The notes under the pieces are model-generated. The model had not been told where the DNA came from. It searched no databases and was given only the letters and a program-made list of their open reading frames with translations. Both the position numbers and the translations under genes were made by a program. Of a stretch of 64,000 bases of DNA, positions 1-10,360 are shown piece after piece (position 1 is the first letter of the stretch; each line of letters starts with the position of its first letter). Source of the stretch: Hormiphora californensis. Its lineage: Eukaryota > Ctenophora > Tentaculata > Cydippida > Pleurobrachiidae. The DNA lies in the NCBI GenBank assembly GCA_020137815.1, contig CM035358.1, positions 6,174,466 to 6,238,465 of the forward strand, in the 5' to 3' direction.

Positions 1-1190
1 ATTGCTTCCACGACTGCTCATATTCTCTCAAACATGGTCGTTCATCAAATTTGAAATCTATGAGAATATCTCTCAGTGAAATGTGGCCTCGGTGTTCTTT
101 ATCCATCGGCGGCCTAGGATTTATCAGCTTCTATATTGTATATGTTTCCTGTCCCTCTGATGTGTATTGTGTAGTTGTCTTAGCAAGGAGGGGGAGTGAC
201 TTTAGTTTTTGACTTAAAAACTGACATGATGTAATTGTTTCTTGGGCAAATAGATTTTGTAGTTTGTACCGTGACATGGGGGGGACGACATGTTAATTGT
301 TAATAAATCACCTCTTTTTTTCGATTTTGTTAATTAACGTTAATTAACAAAATTAACAAAATTAACAAATGCTAAAAGACCGTTCTTATTGGCTGATAAT
401 ACGACTTTAACTGGTTTAATTTTATAGTTTAATGACTTACCTAACGCATATATACCCAAACAAGGCCTTTTCCGATAACCTAAGTCCGACATACAGGTTT
501 TTTGGCTCAAAATCGATTAAATTCCAAAAGTTACAAATATTTCAATTTAGCGTATAAAATCTCACTTTAACGTAATTTTTAAATTGGTAATCGATTCTTT
601 GGACGTAATAAGATGATGTACAACGTTTCTGTTGAAAAAAGAAATGAAATTTTTCCAAAATCAATTTTTTGGTCAAAGATTGAAAATTTGCTTCGCTACA
701 AATCCTTGTGGTTTTTTAGAAAAATTTATTTTTGGGATATTTTTCGTTTTAAGGTAAATTCATGAGTCTGACTTAATTTTTAGGGTTGGAAAATGTGGAT
801 TAGTGTCATTTGACTTCAATTGCGGTTTATTTTGGCTAGTTTTTATTAAAATTTACACAATGGAACAAATCGCTGTAAAAAAGCCGTAGTAGAGGTAGTG
901 GTGGTATTTAAAAATCGTGCAGAAGAACAACTTTGCCGCAGAATAAGTGTTTAAATCCAAAATTAACGGGCAAAGGGGATTTAGCTGGGTCATACCTGGC
1001 CTTTGTTAACGTTTGGTTGAACGTGTGGTTAATTTTTTGTTAATAATCACCTGTTTGCTCGAGGGTGAATAGAACAAAGGGAACAAAATTACATGTCGCC
1101 ACCCCCCCGTTACATGTTTTTTGGGTGGGAAAAAAAGCTCTCCACTGGGCTCTAATTCTTCGTCACTAACAGATTGCCAGGGTCCATGGT
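1..1190. other. Non-coding, AT-rich sequence
   Basis: I see no convincing exon here. The stretch is AT-rich, with a short TTAATTAAC / AAAATTAAC repeat near 330-370 and many homopolymer T runs. No tRNA or known domain was recognised on either strand. It lies upstream of the NOVA-like gene and may hold its 5' non-coding exons or promoter, which cannot be told from sequence alone. Confidence 0.5.
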
Positions 1191-1192
1191 CA

Positions 1193-2004
1193 CACATTGG
1201 GGTGCCCACTGTGTCCCCCCCCTTTTTTCCCCCCCCACCCCCGGATTTAACCCCCCCCCAAAATTTCCCCCCCCCCCTTTAACCCCCTGGAAACCCACCC
1301 TTTTAACCCCCCCTGTGAACCCCCCGCCGAAAAACCCCCTGTGTAACCCACCCCAACTGAAGCGGGAAAAAAAAAACCCCCCAAACAAACCCCCTACCCC
1401 TGTTAATCCTTGTAACCCATCCCATGAACCCCTGTGTAACCCCATCCCTGTGTAACCCCACCCCTGCACTGTGTGATCCCTGTGTAACCCCCCCCCCCCC
1501 CTGGCCCAGTGTAACCCCTGTGTAACCCCACCCCTATCACCTATGTAACCCCACCCGACATCGCTGAGCTGTACAACCTCTGTGTAACCCCACCCCTGTG
1601 TAACCCCCCCCCCCCCCCCGGCCCAGTGTAACCCCTGTGTAACGCCATCCCTCTGTTACTAGTAGAATATGTCAGATGATGGACTAGGAGGATCCCCACC
1701 ACAACCAAGAGCCCACCCCCCCCCCCCCCCCCGAACATCACCACCACCACTGTGTAACCCCGTCCCTGACCCCTGTGTAACCCCACCCCTGTGTAACCCC
1801 ATCCCTCTGTCACTAGTAGAATATGTCAGATGATGGACTAGGAGGATCCCCACCACACCACCCCTGTGTAACCCCACCCCTGTGTACCCCCACCCTCTCT
1901 AAGCTCTGTGTAACCCCTGTGTAACCCCATCCCTGTGTAACCCCACCTCTGCACCCCTGTGTAACCCCATCCCTGTGTAACCCCACTTCTCTCACTAGTA
2001 GAAT
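1193..2004. repeat. C-rich minisatellite (CCCTGTGTAACCCCA unit) before NOVA exon 1
   Basis: A degenerate tandem array built on a unit near CCCTGTGTAACCCCA with poly-C runs up to about 17 bases. It ends directly at the NOVA start codon. Two extra copies of the start-codon region (ATG at 1669 and 1823) are embedded in it, so the expansion included coding sequence. The short ORFs on both strands here are repeat artefacts. Confidence 0.85.
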
Positions 2005-4968
2005 ATGTCAGATGATGGACTAGGAGGATCCCCACCACAACCAAACCAAAACAAAAAACGAAGAATAAGTGACCCATCGAGCGAGGGTGATTTACCATCA
2101 AACAAACGTTACTCCTACCATGCTGTCTCGGTTAAGAGCCTCGTTCCCCATCAGGTAATTTTTGTGACGTTATAGAAGACGTAGTGACGTCATAAGTAGT
2201 TAGATTCGTTCCCCATCAGGTACATTACAGAGAAAAACTTGTAGATCTTATTGTGATTTAGTTAGATTTTACATGCTCCAGATTGAACTTGTTCTTTATT
2301 GTCCCACAAAAGACTACCCTCTCCGGACTCCGAACTGGGCCGAAGATCTTATTTAGTTAGGTTTTAAAGTTGTGATTCTTTGTTCACTCTTTCTAATATA
2401 TTCCCCATTCTACAGATAGCAGGAAAACTGCTGGGGAAGGGAGGCGAGAAAATGCGAAAAATGAAGGAAGTTGCACCTAAACTGTTCATGAGCAAGAACG
2501 ATGAGTATTTTCCAAGTACTGATGAAAGAGTGCTATTTGTCGGTGGGACCCTTGACCAGGTGAGAAAGAAACATTTCAAATATCATATAGTTATCATGGT
2601 AACTATGGTAACCATGGTAACCATGACTTCTACATTTTAATAGTCACTGTACCCAAATGTATAATACTGTTGTCCCTATTAGGTGCTGACAGTTCTATCG
2701 GAGGTGCAAGCTAAGATAGTGGGCGCCTCTCAAGACGTCAATACCCACCAAATGCCACCAAAATGGCGGTTAAACCAGATGAAGATTGTAGTTGCGAACT
2801 CGACCTGCAGTAAAATCATTGGCAATAAGGGAGAGGTAAGGGTATAGTGTGAGAGAGAGTGTTTGTGTGCCATCCATTAATCTTACCTTGTTTTCCTAAA
2901 GTTTTACCCCCCAAAAAACAACAAAAACTATGTTTTCTTTTAGCTGCTGCAACGGGCCTTACACATGATCAATGTTTTGCATCAATACCCCAATATATCA
3001 ATGTACAATCAGACTCCCATTTACCGGGATGCTCAGGGAAAGGGTGTTTTCGCGGTAAATCGGGGTCCGCCTGTATTCCTAAATTCTGCTGTACTTTTCT
3101 CATGATTCTGGGCATTCTTCTTTTTCAATCTTGATACATATCTCACTGATGGACGAGTCATGCTGATCTTATACCACTCAACACTGCCTTGGCCTTCTAG
3201 CTCTCGACTATCTCTCTGTGTGGCTATTTATCTCTCTCGACTAAGCAGAGCTACTGAAGGAGAGCGAGCGTAGACAGCGAGATGACGAGAGCAGAGATAC
3301 GCGAGCTGCCCAGAGTAACACAGAACGCAGCTCCTCCGACATCGCGCGACGCTCTGCATACTGACTTATACAGTCTACCCCTGAGCTGCTAGAGATCGCA
3401 TCTCATATCCTCTCTGCTCATATTCTATCTCTCTCTCTCTCTGTCACTTATTCTCTCTATCTCTCTATCTCTCTCTCTCTCCCTCTCTCTCCCTCCTCTC
3501 TCTCACTCTCTCTCTCTCTCACTCCCTCTCCCTCCTCTTTCTCTCTCCGGGGCGTTGTGACCAAGAGTGCGTCCACACGCAGGTTATAAAGCGTGTGAGG
3601 GAGAGTACTGACACCAAGATTACCACGACCCCGTTGAAGCAAATCGTGGGAAACGAAAGGGTCATCACTGTTAGCGGCGAAGATGCCGACGTCATTGAGG
3701 CACTGCGCCAAATTCTTGTGTAAGTGTGTGTGATATAGAATTCACACTCTGTGTGTGCACTGTGTGTGATATAGAATTCACACTGTGTGTGTGCACTGTG
3801 TGTGTGATATATAATCACACATTGTGTGATATATTCACACTGGCACTGCACTGTGTGTGTGTGATTCATGAAGTACTACATACACTGGCAAGCATCCAAT
3901 ATATCATGAAGTATTGTGTACTCTTACATTATATCGCAGCAGTGTGTTGATTCTGTCTCATGAGGTTACTTTTATAGTGCGTGTGTTACCGTACTACTAC
4001 TACTACTAGACACTAGTAGTAGTGTGTTACCGTGTGTGTATTGAAGTTACTTCATATTATGAAGTGGGGATGAAGTGTGCTAACTAACTATATATCCTGT
4101 ATCCAGGCTGGTCGAGGAAGATAAAGATGCGAGACTACAAAATGATGTGTCATATAAGAAATATGCCTCTGCAGTCCACCCCTATCTAGCCAACGCTAGT
4201 GCTGGCACCTTCGCCAGTGCAGCAGCTGCTGCTGCCGTGTCCCCCTACCATCTGGGACTGGGTACTACAACAGCAACAGCCTGGCCTACTGCCCGTCCTG
4301 CCTGGGCGGATCTGGGGATGTTGGCAGGAATCCCAGTTGTCAGCAGTACATCAGCAGTAGGGGGAGGAAGTTATAGTTCCCTTGCTGGTTTGATACCTAC
4401 TAGTCCGGAGAAGCAGGCAGCAGTGGCAGCTGCCAAATCGGCGGCACGTGATGTAGGATCTACACAGGCAGCACATGCCCAGGCTGCTGCCGCTGCAGCA
4501 TCACTTGCAGCCGCAACAGGACAGGTGAGATATAATTGGGGGATATGTGGTGATTTAGGTGTTTTGTTATTTGGGGGTGGTTGTCTTGCAGCGCCAAAAA
4601 CGTATGTCCGGATTTTTACTAGGTCACTTTCCTTTCCGTTCCGTTCCTTTTATGCGCCAGAGGGGATCTATACTTTTACTTTTCAGTTTTCTAAAACAGT
4701 TCTACCCCAGGTTAGCCAGTTTGCCGGTGCAGCATCCCTCAGCCCCACCGCTCTCACCCAAGCCGGTGTCAACCCTCTAGAACTACTGGGAGCAGCAGCT
4801 GCTAGTTTAGGTGCCGCAGCAGCCACGGGAAACAGTCATGTTGTTGCAAATAACGCCTCGATGATTGAATGCTTGGGAGGGTTGATTGCTCAGATAGCAC
4901 GACAACAACGCCTTAACGGAGCCTCCGGGAGCACTAGTGGAGCACCAAACGGAATGAACGGGAACTGA
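2005..4968 (+). CDS. NOVA: NOVA/pasilla-type KH-domain RNA-binding protein
   Basis: Six coding exons with GT-AG introns and consistent phases: 2005-2154, 2416-2559, 2683-2835, 3583-3719, 4107-4524, 4711-4968; 419 residues. NOVA proteins bind YCAY clusters in pre-mRNA and steer alternative splicing in the nucleus. The N-terminus has a basic KKRR stretch (17-20), a likely nuclear signal. KH1 (about 38-125) carries the GKGG loop and the segment SKNDEYFP...ERVLFVGGT, close to NOVA KH1. KH2 (about 135-200) carries GNKG and ERVITVSGE. The C-terminal half is Ala-rich like NOVA, starting with VSYKKYASAV. The third KH domain of vertebrate NOVA is absent. The last intron (4525-4710, 186 nt) stays open in frame, so a retained-intron isoform is possible. 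The start was chosen because it opens the frame running into KH1. Orthology is inferred by eye. Confidence 0.88.
3141..3545. repeat. Degenerate CT-rich low-complexity tract in NOVA intron 3
   Basis: The stretch becomes steadily richer in CT dinucleotides and ends in an imperfect (CT)n run at about 3428-3545, 37 bases before exon 4. The first part (3180-3430) is a jumble of GAGCG/CTCTC words that may reflect poor base calls beside the microsatellite. Confidence 0.6.
3722..3870. repeat. GT-rich repeat at the NOVA intron 4 donor
   Basis: GTGTGTGATATAGAATTCACACT-like units of about 37 bases, repeated some three to four times with decay. The array starts within two bases of the exon 4 donor at 3720, another repeat anchored on a splice site. 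Confidence 0.7.
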
Positions 4969-5726
4969 TATCAGATATATATATCAGTGATTAAACCAAT
5001 TAAAGACAGATTATGAGAGAGTGGTTGGCGAGAACCAGATGAAAGGGTGAAAGCCAACCAGAGAGAGAGAAAGAAGAAATAACAAACATCGAAATGGAAG
5101 GACGTTGAGAGAGAGAAAGAAAGAAAGAAATGAAGAGAGAGAGAGAGAGAGAGTGAGAGAGAAAGAGAGAGAGAGAGGGGGGCCCTCAGATCCAACAGGA
5201 TCCGGGCTCGGGGGATTTAACCCTGTTTCCACATGGGACCTTACGGCCCCATGTGGGAGTGGTGCGTGTAGTGGACCGAGAGAGAGAGAGAGAGAGAGAG
5301 AGGCCTTTGTTTTTTGAAATGCCTCGTTTTACTGATTAAACAATGTTTTTCAGTTCCTATTATCCCCCTTTTTCAACAACTTCTAATAACATACCCCATA
5401 TAATATATTTAAGTGACGGTTTTTAACTTTTTTGCATCACGTTTTTGTTGTTAAGTCCCTGTTGCAATATATATATACAAAATGTGTTGAGATACGTGTA
5501 TCCTAATTTACCATGCTAACATGTTAACATGTGGTTAACATTGTTAACGTGTTACCCTTCTTGTGAGATAGTAACAGTTATTTAATGATCACTTTTACTG
5601 TCCACATATTCAACTACTATACATTATGTAACTTTATTTATATAATAGCCTCCTTACATTAATTTCACATTTGACAGCTTTTCATCACACTATTATATAT
5701 ATATCATGAAATATATTGGTCTCAAG
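4969..5726. other. NOVA 3' flank with two (GA)n tracts
   Basis: This is probably the 3' untranslated region of the NOVA-like gene followed by intergenic DNA. (GA)n tracts lie at about 5106-5177 and 5278-5302, separated by a GC-richer piece. Near 5515-5560 there are GTTAACATG repeats. No further gene is visible. Confidence 0.5.
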
Positions 5727-5836
5727 CAGGAACCGACCGAATCAGGAAATATTGGTCCCTGATTGGCTGATAACCAGTCACGTGATCTAAATAACGAGTT
5801 CTGATTGGTTGTTTACTTGTTTCGCGTCGGTTCCTG
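5727..5836 (+). mobile_element. hAT-like MITE, complete copy with 8-bp target duplication
   Basis: A 110-bp element with terminal inverted repeats CAGGAACCGAC...GTCGGTTCCTG, flanked by GTCTCAAG (5719-5726) and GTCTCAAA (5837-5844), a 7/8 target-site duplication of the length typical of hAT transposons. The core carries inverted CCAAT boxes (ATTGG) on both sides of a CACGTG E-box. Related copies lie at 6841, 31943 and 43304. No transposase is encoded. Confidence 0.85.
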
Positions 5837-5844
5837 GTCTCAAA

Positions 5845-6826
5845 TCTAGAGACACTTTTCTAGACAAAAACCCAAACAATATTTTGAGCGGGAGATGTTA
5901 TTAAAACATTACAATTTGTGTACCTTTTTTGAAATGCAAGCCATCAAAACCAACGTGTATATCTAGTAGTGTTTCATGTACAAATTGGCACATCTTTTTT
6001 TTTGTGTGTCAGATAAGAATTAGTTTATGTTAGAGATAGAGAGAGAAATATATCTATTTAATATTAGTCGGAAGGAAGTCAAAAACATCAAATCAATCTA
6101 AGGAATGGAGAGGGATATCGATATATGTTATTAAACATGTTTTTTGGTTACGCATGTTAGAGAGAGTGAGAGACAATTGTTCCCAGAGAGAAATGTTTGT
6201 GCGTGTTTGTCCATAGCTTCTAACGATAAAGTAACTATTCAAAATTTTGTAAACAAAAGATATTGTCTCTGACTCAAGTGACGGTCATACACTAAACTTC
6301 TTCATGATACTTTGTCGTTTGAGTGCGATTAAGGAATGTTTGCTAGGGAGTTAACACACTGTTGTCATGGTAACTAAACCGCAGGTTACCATGGTTACCA
6401 TGTGTTACAGCGCCTAGCCTGGTCTGGAGGTTGGACGTAATTTCAAATCCCATGTATGTGCGTATCACCCTATTCTTCTGGATGTGTATAAGATAAGAAA
6501 TCAGTGAGCTATTGCCTCCTTTTTCGTTCTTATTACCACAACATCACATGTATGTGTTGAACACACTTTGTTCCCCTGGTATCACTAGTAGTATTGATTC
6601 TCTGTCTGGTGACATGCCAGCTTCTGACCTGTTCAGATCGGTGCTGTGGGGTGCCAGACAGTTGATTCTCTAAACACTTCACATAATTTAGTTTCCCCCC
6701 CATTTTTGAAGTCCACCAACTAGATTGTGTTGGTATATTTATATTTCTCAAGAGAGTGAACGTGTGTTATAATATAGGAGGTTGAAAGAGCTAATATATA
6801 TATATGAAAGGATAATTTTGTGGAAA
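5845..6826. other. Non-coding intergenic sequence
   Basis: AT-rich DNA with short runs of GA and TA. Near 6367-6405 it has GTCATGGTAACTAAACC followed by inverted GGTTACCATG words. No exon or RNA gene is recognised. Confidence 0.5.
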
Positions 6827-6840
6827 GTGTATACATTCAG

Positions 6841-6917
6841 TCAGGAAATACTGGTCCCTGATTGGCTGATAACCAGTCACGTGACCTAGATAACGAGTTC
6901 TGATTGGTTGTTTACTT
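6841..6917 (+). mobile_element. Internal fragment of the CCAAT/CACGTG MITE
   Basis: A 77-bp copy of the core of the element at 5727, lacking both terminal inverted repeats. It keeps the two ATTGG motifs and the CACGTGACC E-box. It is bounded on both sides by the same 14-bp word GTGTATACATTCAG (6827-6840 and 6918-6931), which looks like a duplication made on insertion or repair. Confidence 0.8.
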
Positions 6918-6931
6918 GTGTATACATTCAG

Positions 6932-7281
6932 GCTGGATTATCGGATGTAAGTTTTGTTTGTGTACACTTCAACCCTTTTTTTTCAAACAACAAAAACAAT
7001 GCCTTTTACTCTAGTGTTACTTACTGTAACTTAGTGTTCTCGCTGTGTGTTAATTTGCCATTAATTGTCACAACTCACATACATGCTGTTTCCCGATCAA
7101 TTGTCATGACCAGATCAGTACACTTCATCTGTCTCCTTAGCTTTCCCTTGAATTGTTGTCTGTCCCCCACCCCCTCACGTATTGTCCCCCTCACGTATTG
7201 TCCCCTCTCGCAGTCCAAAGTCTGAAAAACATTTCCAGTCATCTGAATCGTTGTGAAATCAAATGCAGTGTGAGCGCCGAG
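6932..7281. other. Non-coding intergenic sequence
   Basis: No exon recognised. A short tandem CCCCCTCACGTATTGT repeat lies near 7165-7205. The stretch ends at the target-site duplication of the foldback element that follows. Confidence 0.45.
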
Positions 7282-8246
7282 GGGGGGGGGGCGTCACCTT
7301 TTTTTTGCCCATTGCCCATAATCCCAGCGAATTTTGGTTTTGCCCATATGGGCAAAGTGGGCAAAAATGGGCAAAATGAAATTTTCAGTGTTATCTGTCG
7401 TTTTTTCAACTCTATAGCTTTATTTCATGTGAGAGAACAGCTCAAGTTTTGATAAAACTCGGTCATAATGGTCTCTGGTGTCTAATTAGAAGTCATTTTT
7501 TTAGTGGTCAAATCCTAAATTTAGGACTTTTTAGGTTTTTTGGCTTTTATGGGTTTCAGAAACGTCCTAGAACAAAATAGATACAAGCATCTTCCTCAGC
7601 GTTAAATTCTGCTTCGATTATAGTGGTTATAAACCTATCTATGATGTAAGGTGCAGGAGTTATTTTTTGCCCATTTGTCCCACGATTTTTGAAAAATCAG
7701 TTGTTTCCATATATGGGCAAATATGGGGGGGGTGCAGCCCAAAAAAACCAACCATACCCTGGATTTTCAAAAGTGTTGATTTTTTTTGGTCGTTTTTAAT
7801 TTTTTTTGGTCGTTTTTGATTTTTTTTGATTTTTTTTGATCTTTTTTGATTTTTTTGATTTTTTTTGATCTTTTTTGATTTTTTTTTATCTTTTTTGATT
7901 TTTTTTGATCTTTTTTGATCTTTTTTGATCGTTTTTGATTTTTTTTTAATTTTTTTTGATCGTTTTTTATTTTATTTGATCGTTTTTGATTTTTTTTGAA
8001 CTTTTTGTTCAACAAAAAAAATCAAAAACGATCAAAAAAAATCAAAAACGACCAAAAAAAATCAAAAGCGACCAAAAAAAATCAAAGAAATTTCAACCAA
8101 AAACGACCAAAAACGACCAAAAAAAACCAACCATACCCTGGGTTTCGGAAAAAGTTTGAATTTTTTTGGGGCTGCACCCCCCCCCCCCAAATATGTGCAA
8201 ATATGGGCAAAAATAAAGGTGACGCCCCCCCCCCCCCCCCCCCCCC
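7282..8246. mobile_element. 965-bp foldback DNA element with poly-G/poly-C ends
   Basis: The two ends are inverted copies: a G run then GCGTCACCTTT at the left, and AAAGGTGACGC then a C run at the right. The 8-bp target duplication GCGCCGAG is at 7274-7281 and 8247-8254. Inner inverted segments also match: GGGGTGCAGCCC near 7730 against GGGGCTGCACCCC near 8168, and AACCAACCATACCCTGG on both sides of the centre. The middle (7780-8100) is a tract of GATTTTTTTTGATC-type units that inverts at about 8010, so the whole can fold into one long hairpin. No transposase is visible; it is non-autonomous. Confidence 0.85.
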
Positions 8247-8346
8247 GCGCCGAGCGGGTGTGAGCTACACAATACACATCACTTTCCATGATCATTGATC
8301 GCCTGATCAAGTGTGTATTGGTATATATCTGTGTGACTGGCTGGCA

Positions 8347-8620
8347 GCTCTAACCCCTGTGTCCCCTGGCCCCTCCCCCGTGTCCCTCTAACCCCCTGTT
8401 TTCTCTAACCCCCTGTTTCCTCCCACCCCCTGTCCTCAGCTCTAACCCCTGTGTCCCCTGGCCCCTCCCCCGTGTCCCTCTAACCCCCTGTTTTCTCTAA
8501 CCCCCTGTTTTCTCTCACCCCCTGTCCTCAGCTCTAACCCCTGTGTCCCCTGGCCCCTCCCCCGTGTCCCTCTAACATCCGTTCTCTCTAACACCGTGTT
8601 CCTCTAACCTCCCTGTTTTC
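8347..8620. repeat. Minisatellite of about 91 bp, three copies
   Basis: A pyrimidine-rich unit starting GCTCTAACCCCTGTGTCCCC is repeated about three times, the last one decayed. The array ends a few bases before the start codon of the gene at 8631, much as the array upstream of NOVA does. Confidence 0.85.
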
Positions 8621-8630
8621 TCCCTGAAGG

Positions 8631-10053
8631 ATGGAACTGCGTGGTAGAATCCTCATCTACACACAGCCCGGCTGCAGGGAATGCATGAGCACCAAAACCA
8701 AACTTGAATCCCTCCTCCTGCCATACACAGAAGTAGACCTCTCCCTTCACCCGGAGAGAAGGTACGAAGTGGAAAACTCCTCAACCCCACAGATATACTT
8801 TAACGACCACCACGTGGGAGGGTACTACGAGCTGATAGAACTGGAGAGCACTGGTCAGCTTGATAGTATGATAGAAAGGGTGAAGACTACACCGGCCCCA
8901 GACACAGCCCCGCGTCCTCCTGAGAGCGTGATGGGGTCAATATCTGGTGGTATTCCTGGGGTATCATTGAATAGGATCAGATTGGAGCAGCTGTTAGTGA
9001 GGTTGGGTAATTGCGGGTTGTTAGGGTCACATCGCCGTCTGTTAACCACCCACCACTACTCATTCTACGGCAGGGAGCTGGTTGAGTGGCTGGTTAAGGA
9101 GGAGGGGTTGTCACTTCAAGATGCTATGAATACAGGTGGAGATTTAGTTAAGGAGGGTCTGATAGCACACGTAGCTGATCCAAGTCACCCTTTTGTAGAC
9201 TCACACGAGCTTATTCAAAGTTGTAGGTGCCTACCATCCATCCTGCCCTTAACTCGGGCCTCACTCACAGTGGGTTCGATCTCTCCGCCAGTAAGATTAC
9301 AGAGAACCTCCGGAAGAGTATCACATCAGCTACATGGGAAACACGTCTCAGAGGATGGGAATAAAGTGGACTATGAGGCAATTCAAATCTGATGTAGAGT
9401 TTGCTAAATACGTTATGACGTCACAGTTATTGCAGAGAGTTGACCCAAAACTGTTGGCCAAGGATGATAAATCAGCATTTTTCATCAACATCTACAATTC
9501 CCTGATAATTCATGGTATTGTAAGTCGGGGTGCTCCCTCAAACCACCTTACCAGAATAGGATTTTTCAAGAAGGTGAGTTATGTGATCGGTGGATTAAAC
9601 TACTCCCTAAACGATATTGAGAATGGTGTACTGCGAGGAAACAAAAAGGGAATGATAGATCTAACCCGGCCCTTTTCATCAACAGACCCTCGGGTAGGTG
9701 TGGCGGTGAAAGAGGTCGACCCTCGGATCCATTTCGCCCTAAATTGTGGAAGCAAGGGCTGTCCACCGATTAGGGTTTACAGTACAGACAAACTGGACTC
9801 CCAACTGACCCGAGCAACCAAGAGTTTCCTAGTGTCCGGGGGCTGTGAAGTGGACGGAGAGAGTCGGAGGGTGTTTTTATCCCCCATATTGAAATGGTAT
9901 AGTACTGACTTTGGGAAGACTGAAGGGGACATGCTGAAATGGGTTTGCAAGTTTATTGGTACTACAGAGAAGGGGAGGTTGCTGCAGGAACTGGTCGATA
10001 CTAAACAGTATCGTATTGTCTGGCAGGGTTATGACTGGGGTTTAAATCATTAA
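8631..10053 (+). CDS. Glutaredoxin-DEP-DUF547 protein, frame broken at 9.23-9.39 kb
   Basis: Three parts can be read in order. Residues 1-85 are a glutaredoxin-like fold with the redox pair in GCREC and the cis-proline STPQIYF. About residues 110-190 are a DEP domain (FYGRELVEWLVKEEG... to FVDSHELI). The last 650 nt are a DUF547 domain with SAFFINIYNSLIIHG and HFALNCGSKGCPPI, ending YDWGLNH. The reading frame from 8631 stops at 9392 while DUF547 is read in another frame. Between about 9230 and 9390 the family-like pieces ALNSGL..LRKSI, SEDGNKVDYEAI and FKSDVEFAKYV lie in three different frames. Either the gene is decaying or the sequence carries several single-base errors here. No splice signals would join the pieces neatly. 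Its biological role is not known to me. Confidence 0.75.
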
Positions 10054-10251
10054 ATATTTATTTAATATTAAATATTTATTGAACTCTAATCTTTTAGAAA
10101 GGTTTATCAGAGCGTTTTTAGAAAGAATGGTAGTTGCAGTATTTATTGTGTCTAATCGTTGTAGTGTTTTCAGATTGAATATTTAAACTTTTTAAACTCC
10201 CTGTTTTTGTTGTGTCTCTACTCCCCCCCCCCCCCCCCCCCCGGTCCCCCA

Positions 10252-10317
10252 CTGTCTGGCGGCGCCAGACCCCATTTGATTCTCAAATGCGCTCAGATGG
10301 GTCGCGGCGCCAGACAG
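10252..10317. mobile_element. 66-bp miniature hairpin element with 8-bp target duplication
   Basis: The arms CTGTCTGGCG and CGCCAGACAG are inverted, with extended pairing through the CCCATTTGA/CAGATGGG words. The element is flanked by GTCCCCCA at 10244-10251 and 10318-10325, a perfect 8-bp duplication. It sits 44 bp upstream of the zinc-finger start codon, so it may lie in its promoter or 5' leader. A poly-C run precedes it. Confidence 0.75.
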
Positions 10318-10360
10318 GTCCCCCATCGCTAATACCCATCCGTGTCACCCCAGTGTCAAC

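Noticed and set aside
7767-8015. Lys/Asn-rich frame
   Set aside because: Translation of the GATTTTTT repeat in the foldback element.
9200-9400. A hidden intron explaining the frame changes of the DUF547 gene
   Set aside because: The family-like residues run through all of the interval in different frames, so removing an intron would delete them; no good GT-AG pair fits.
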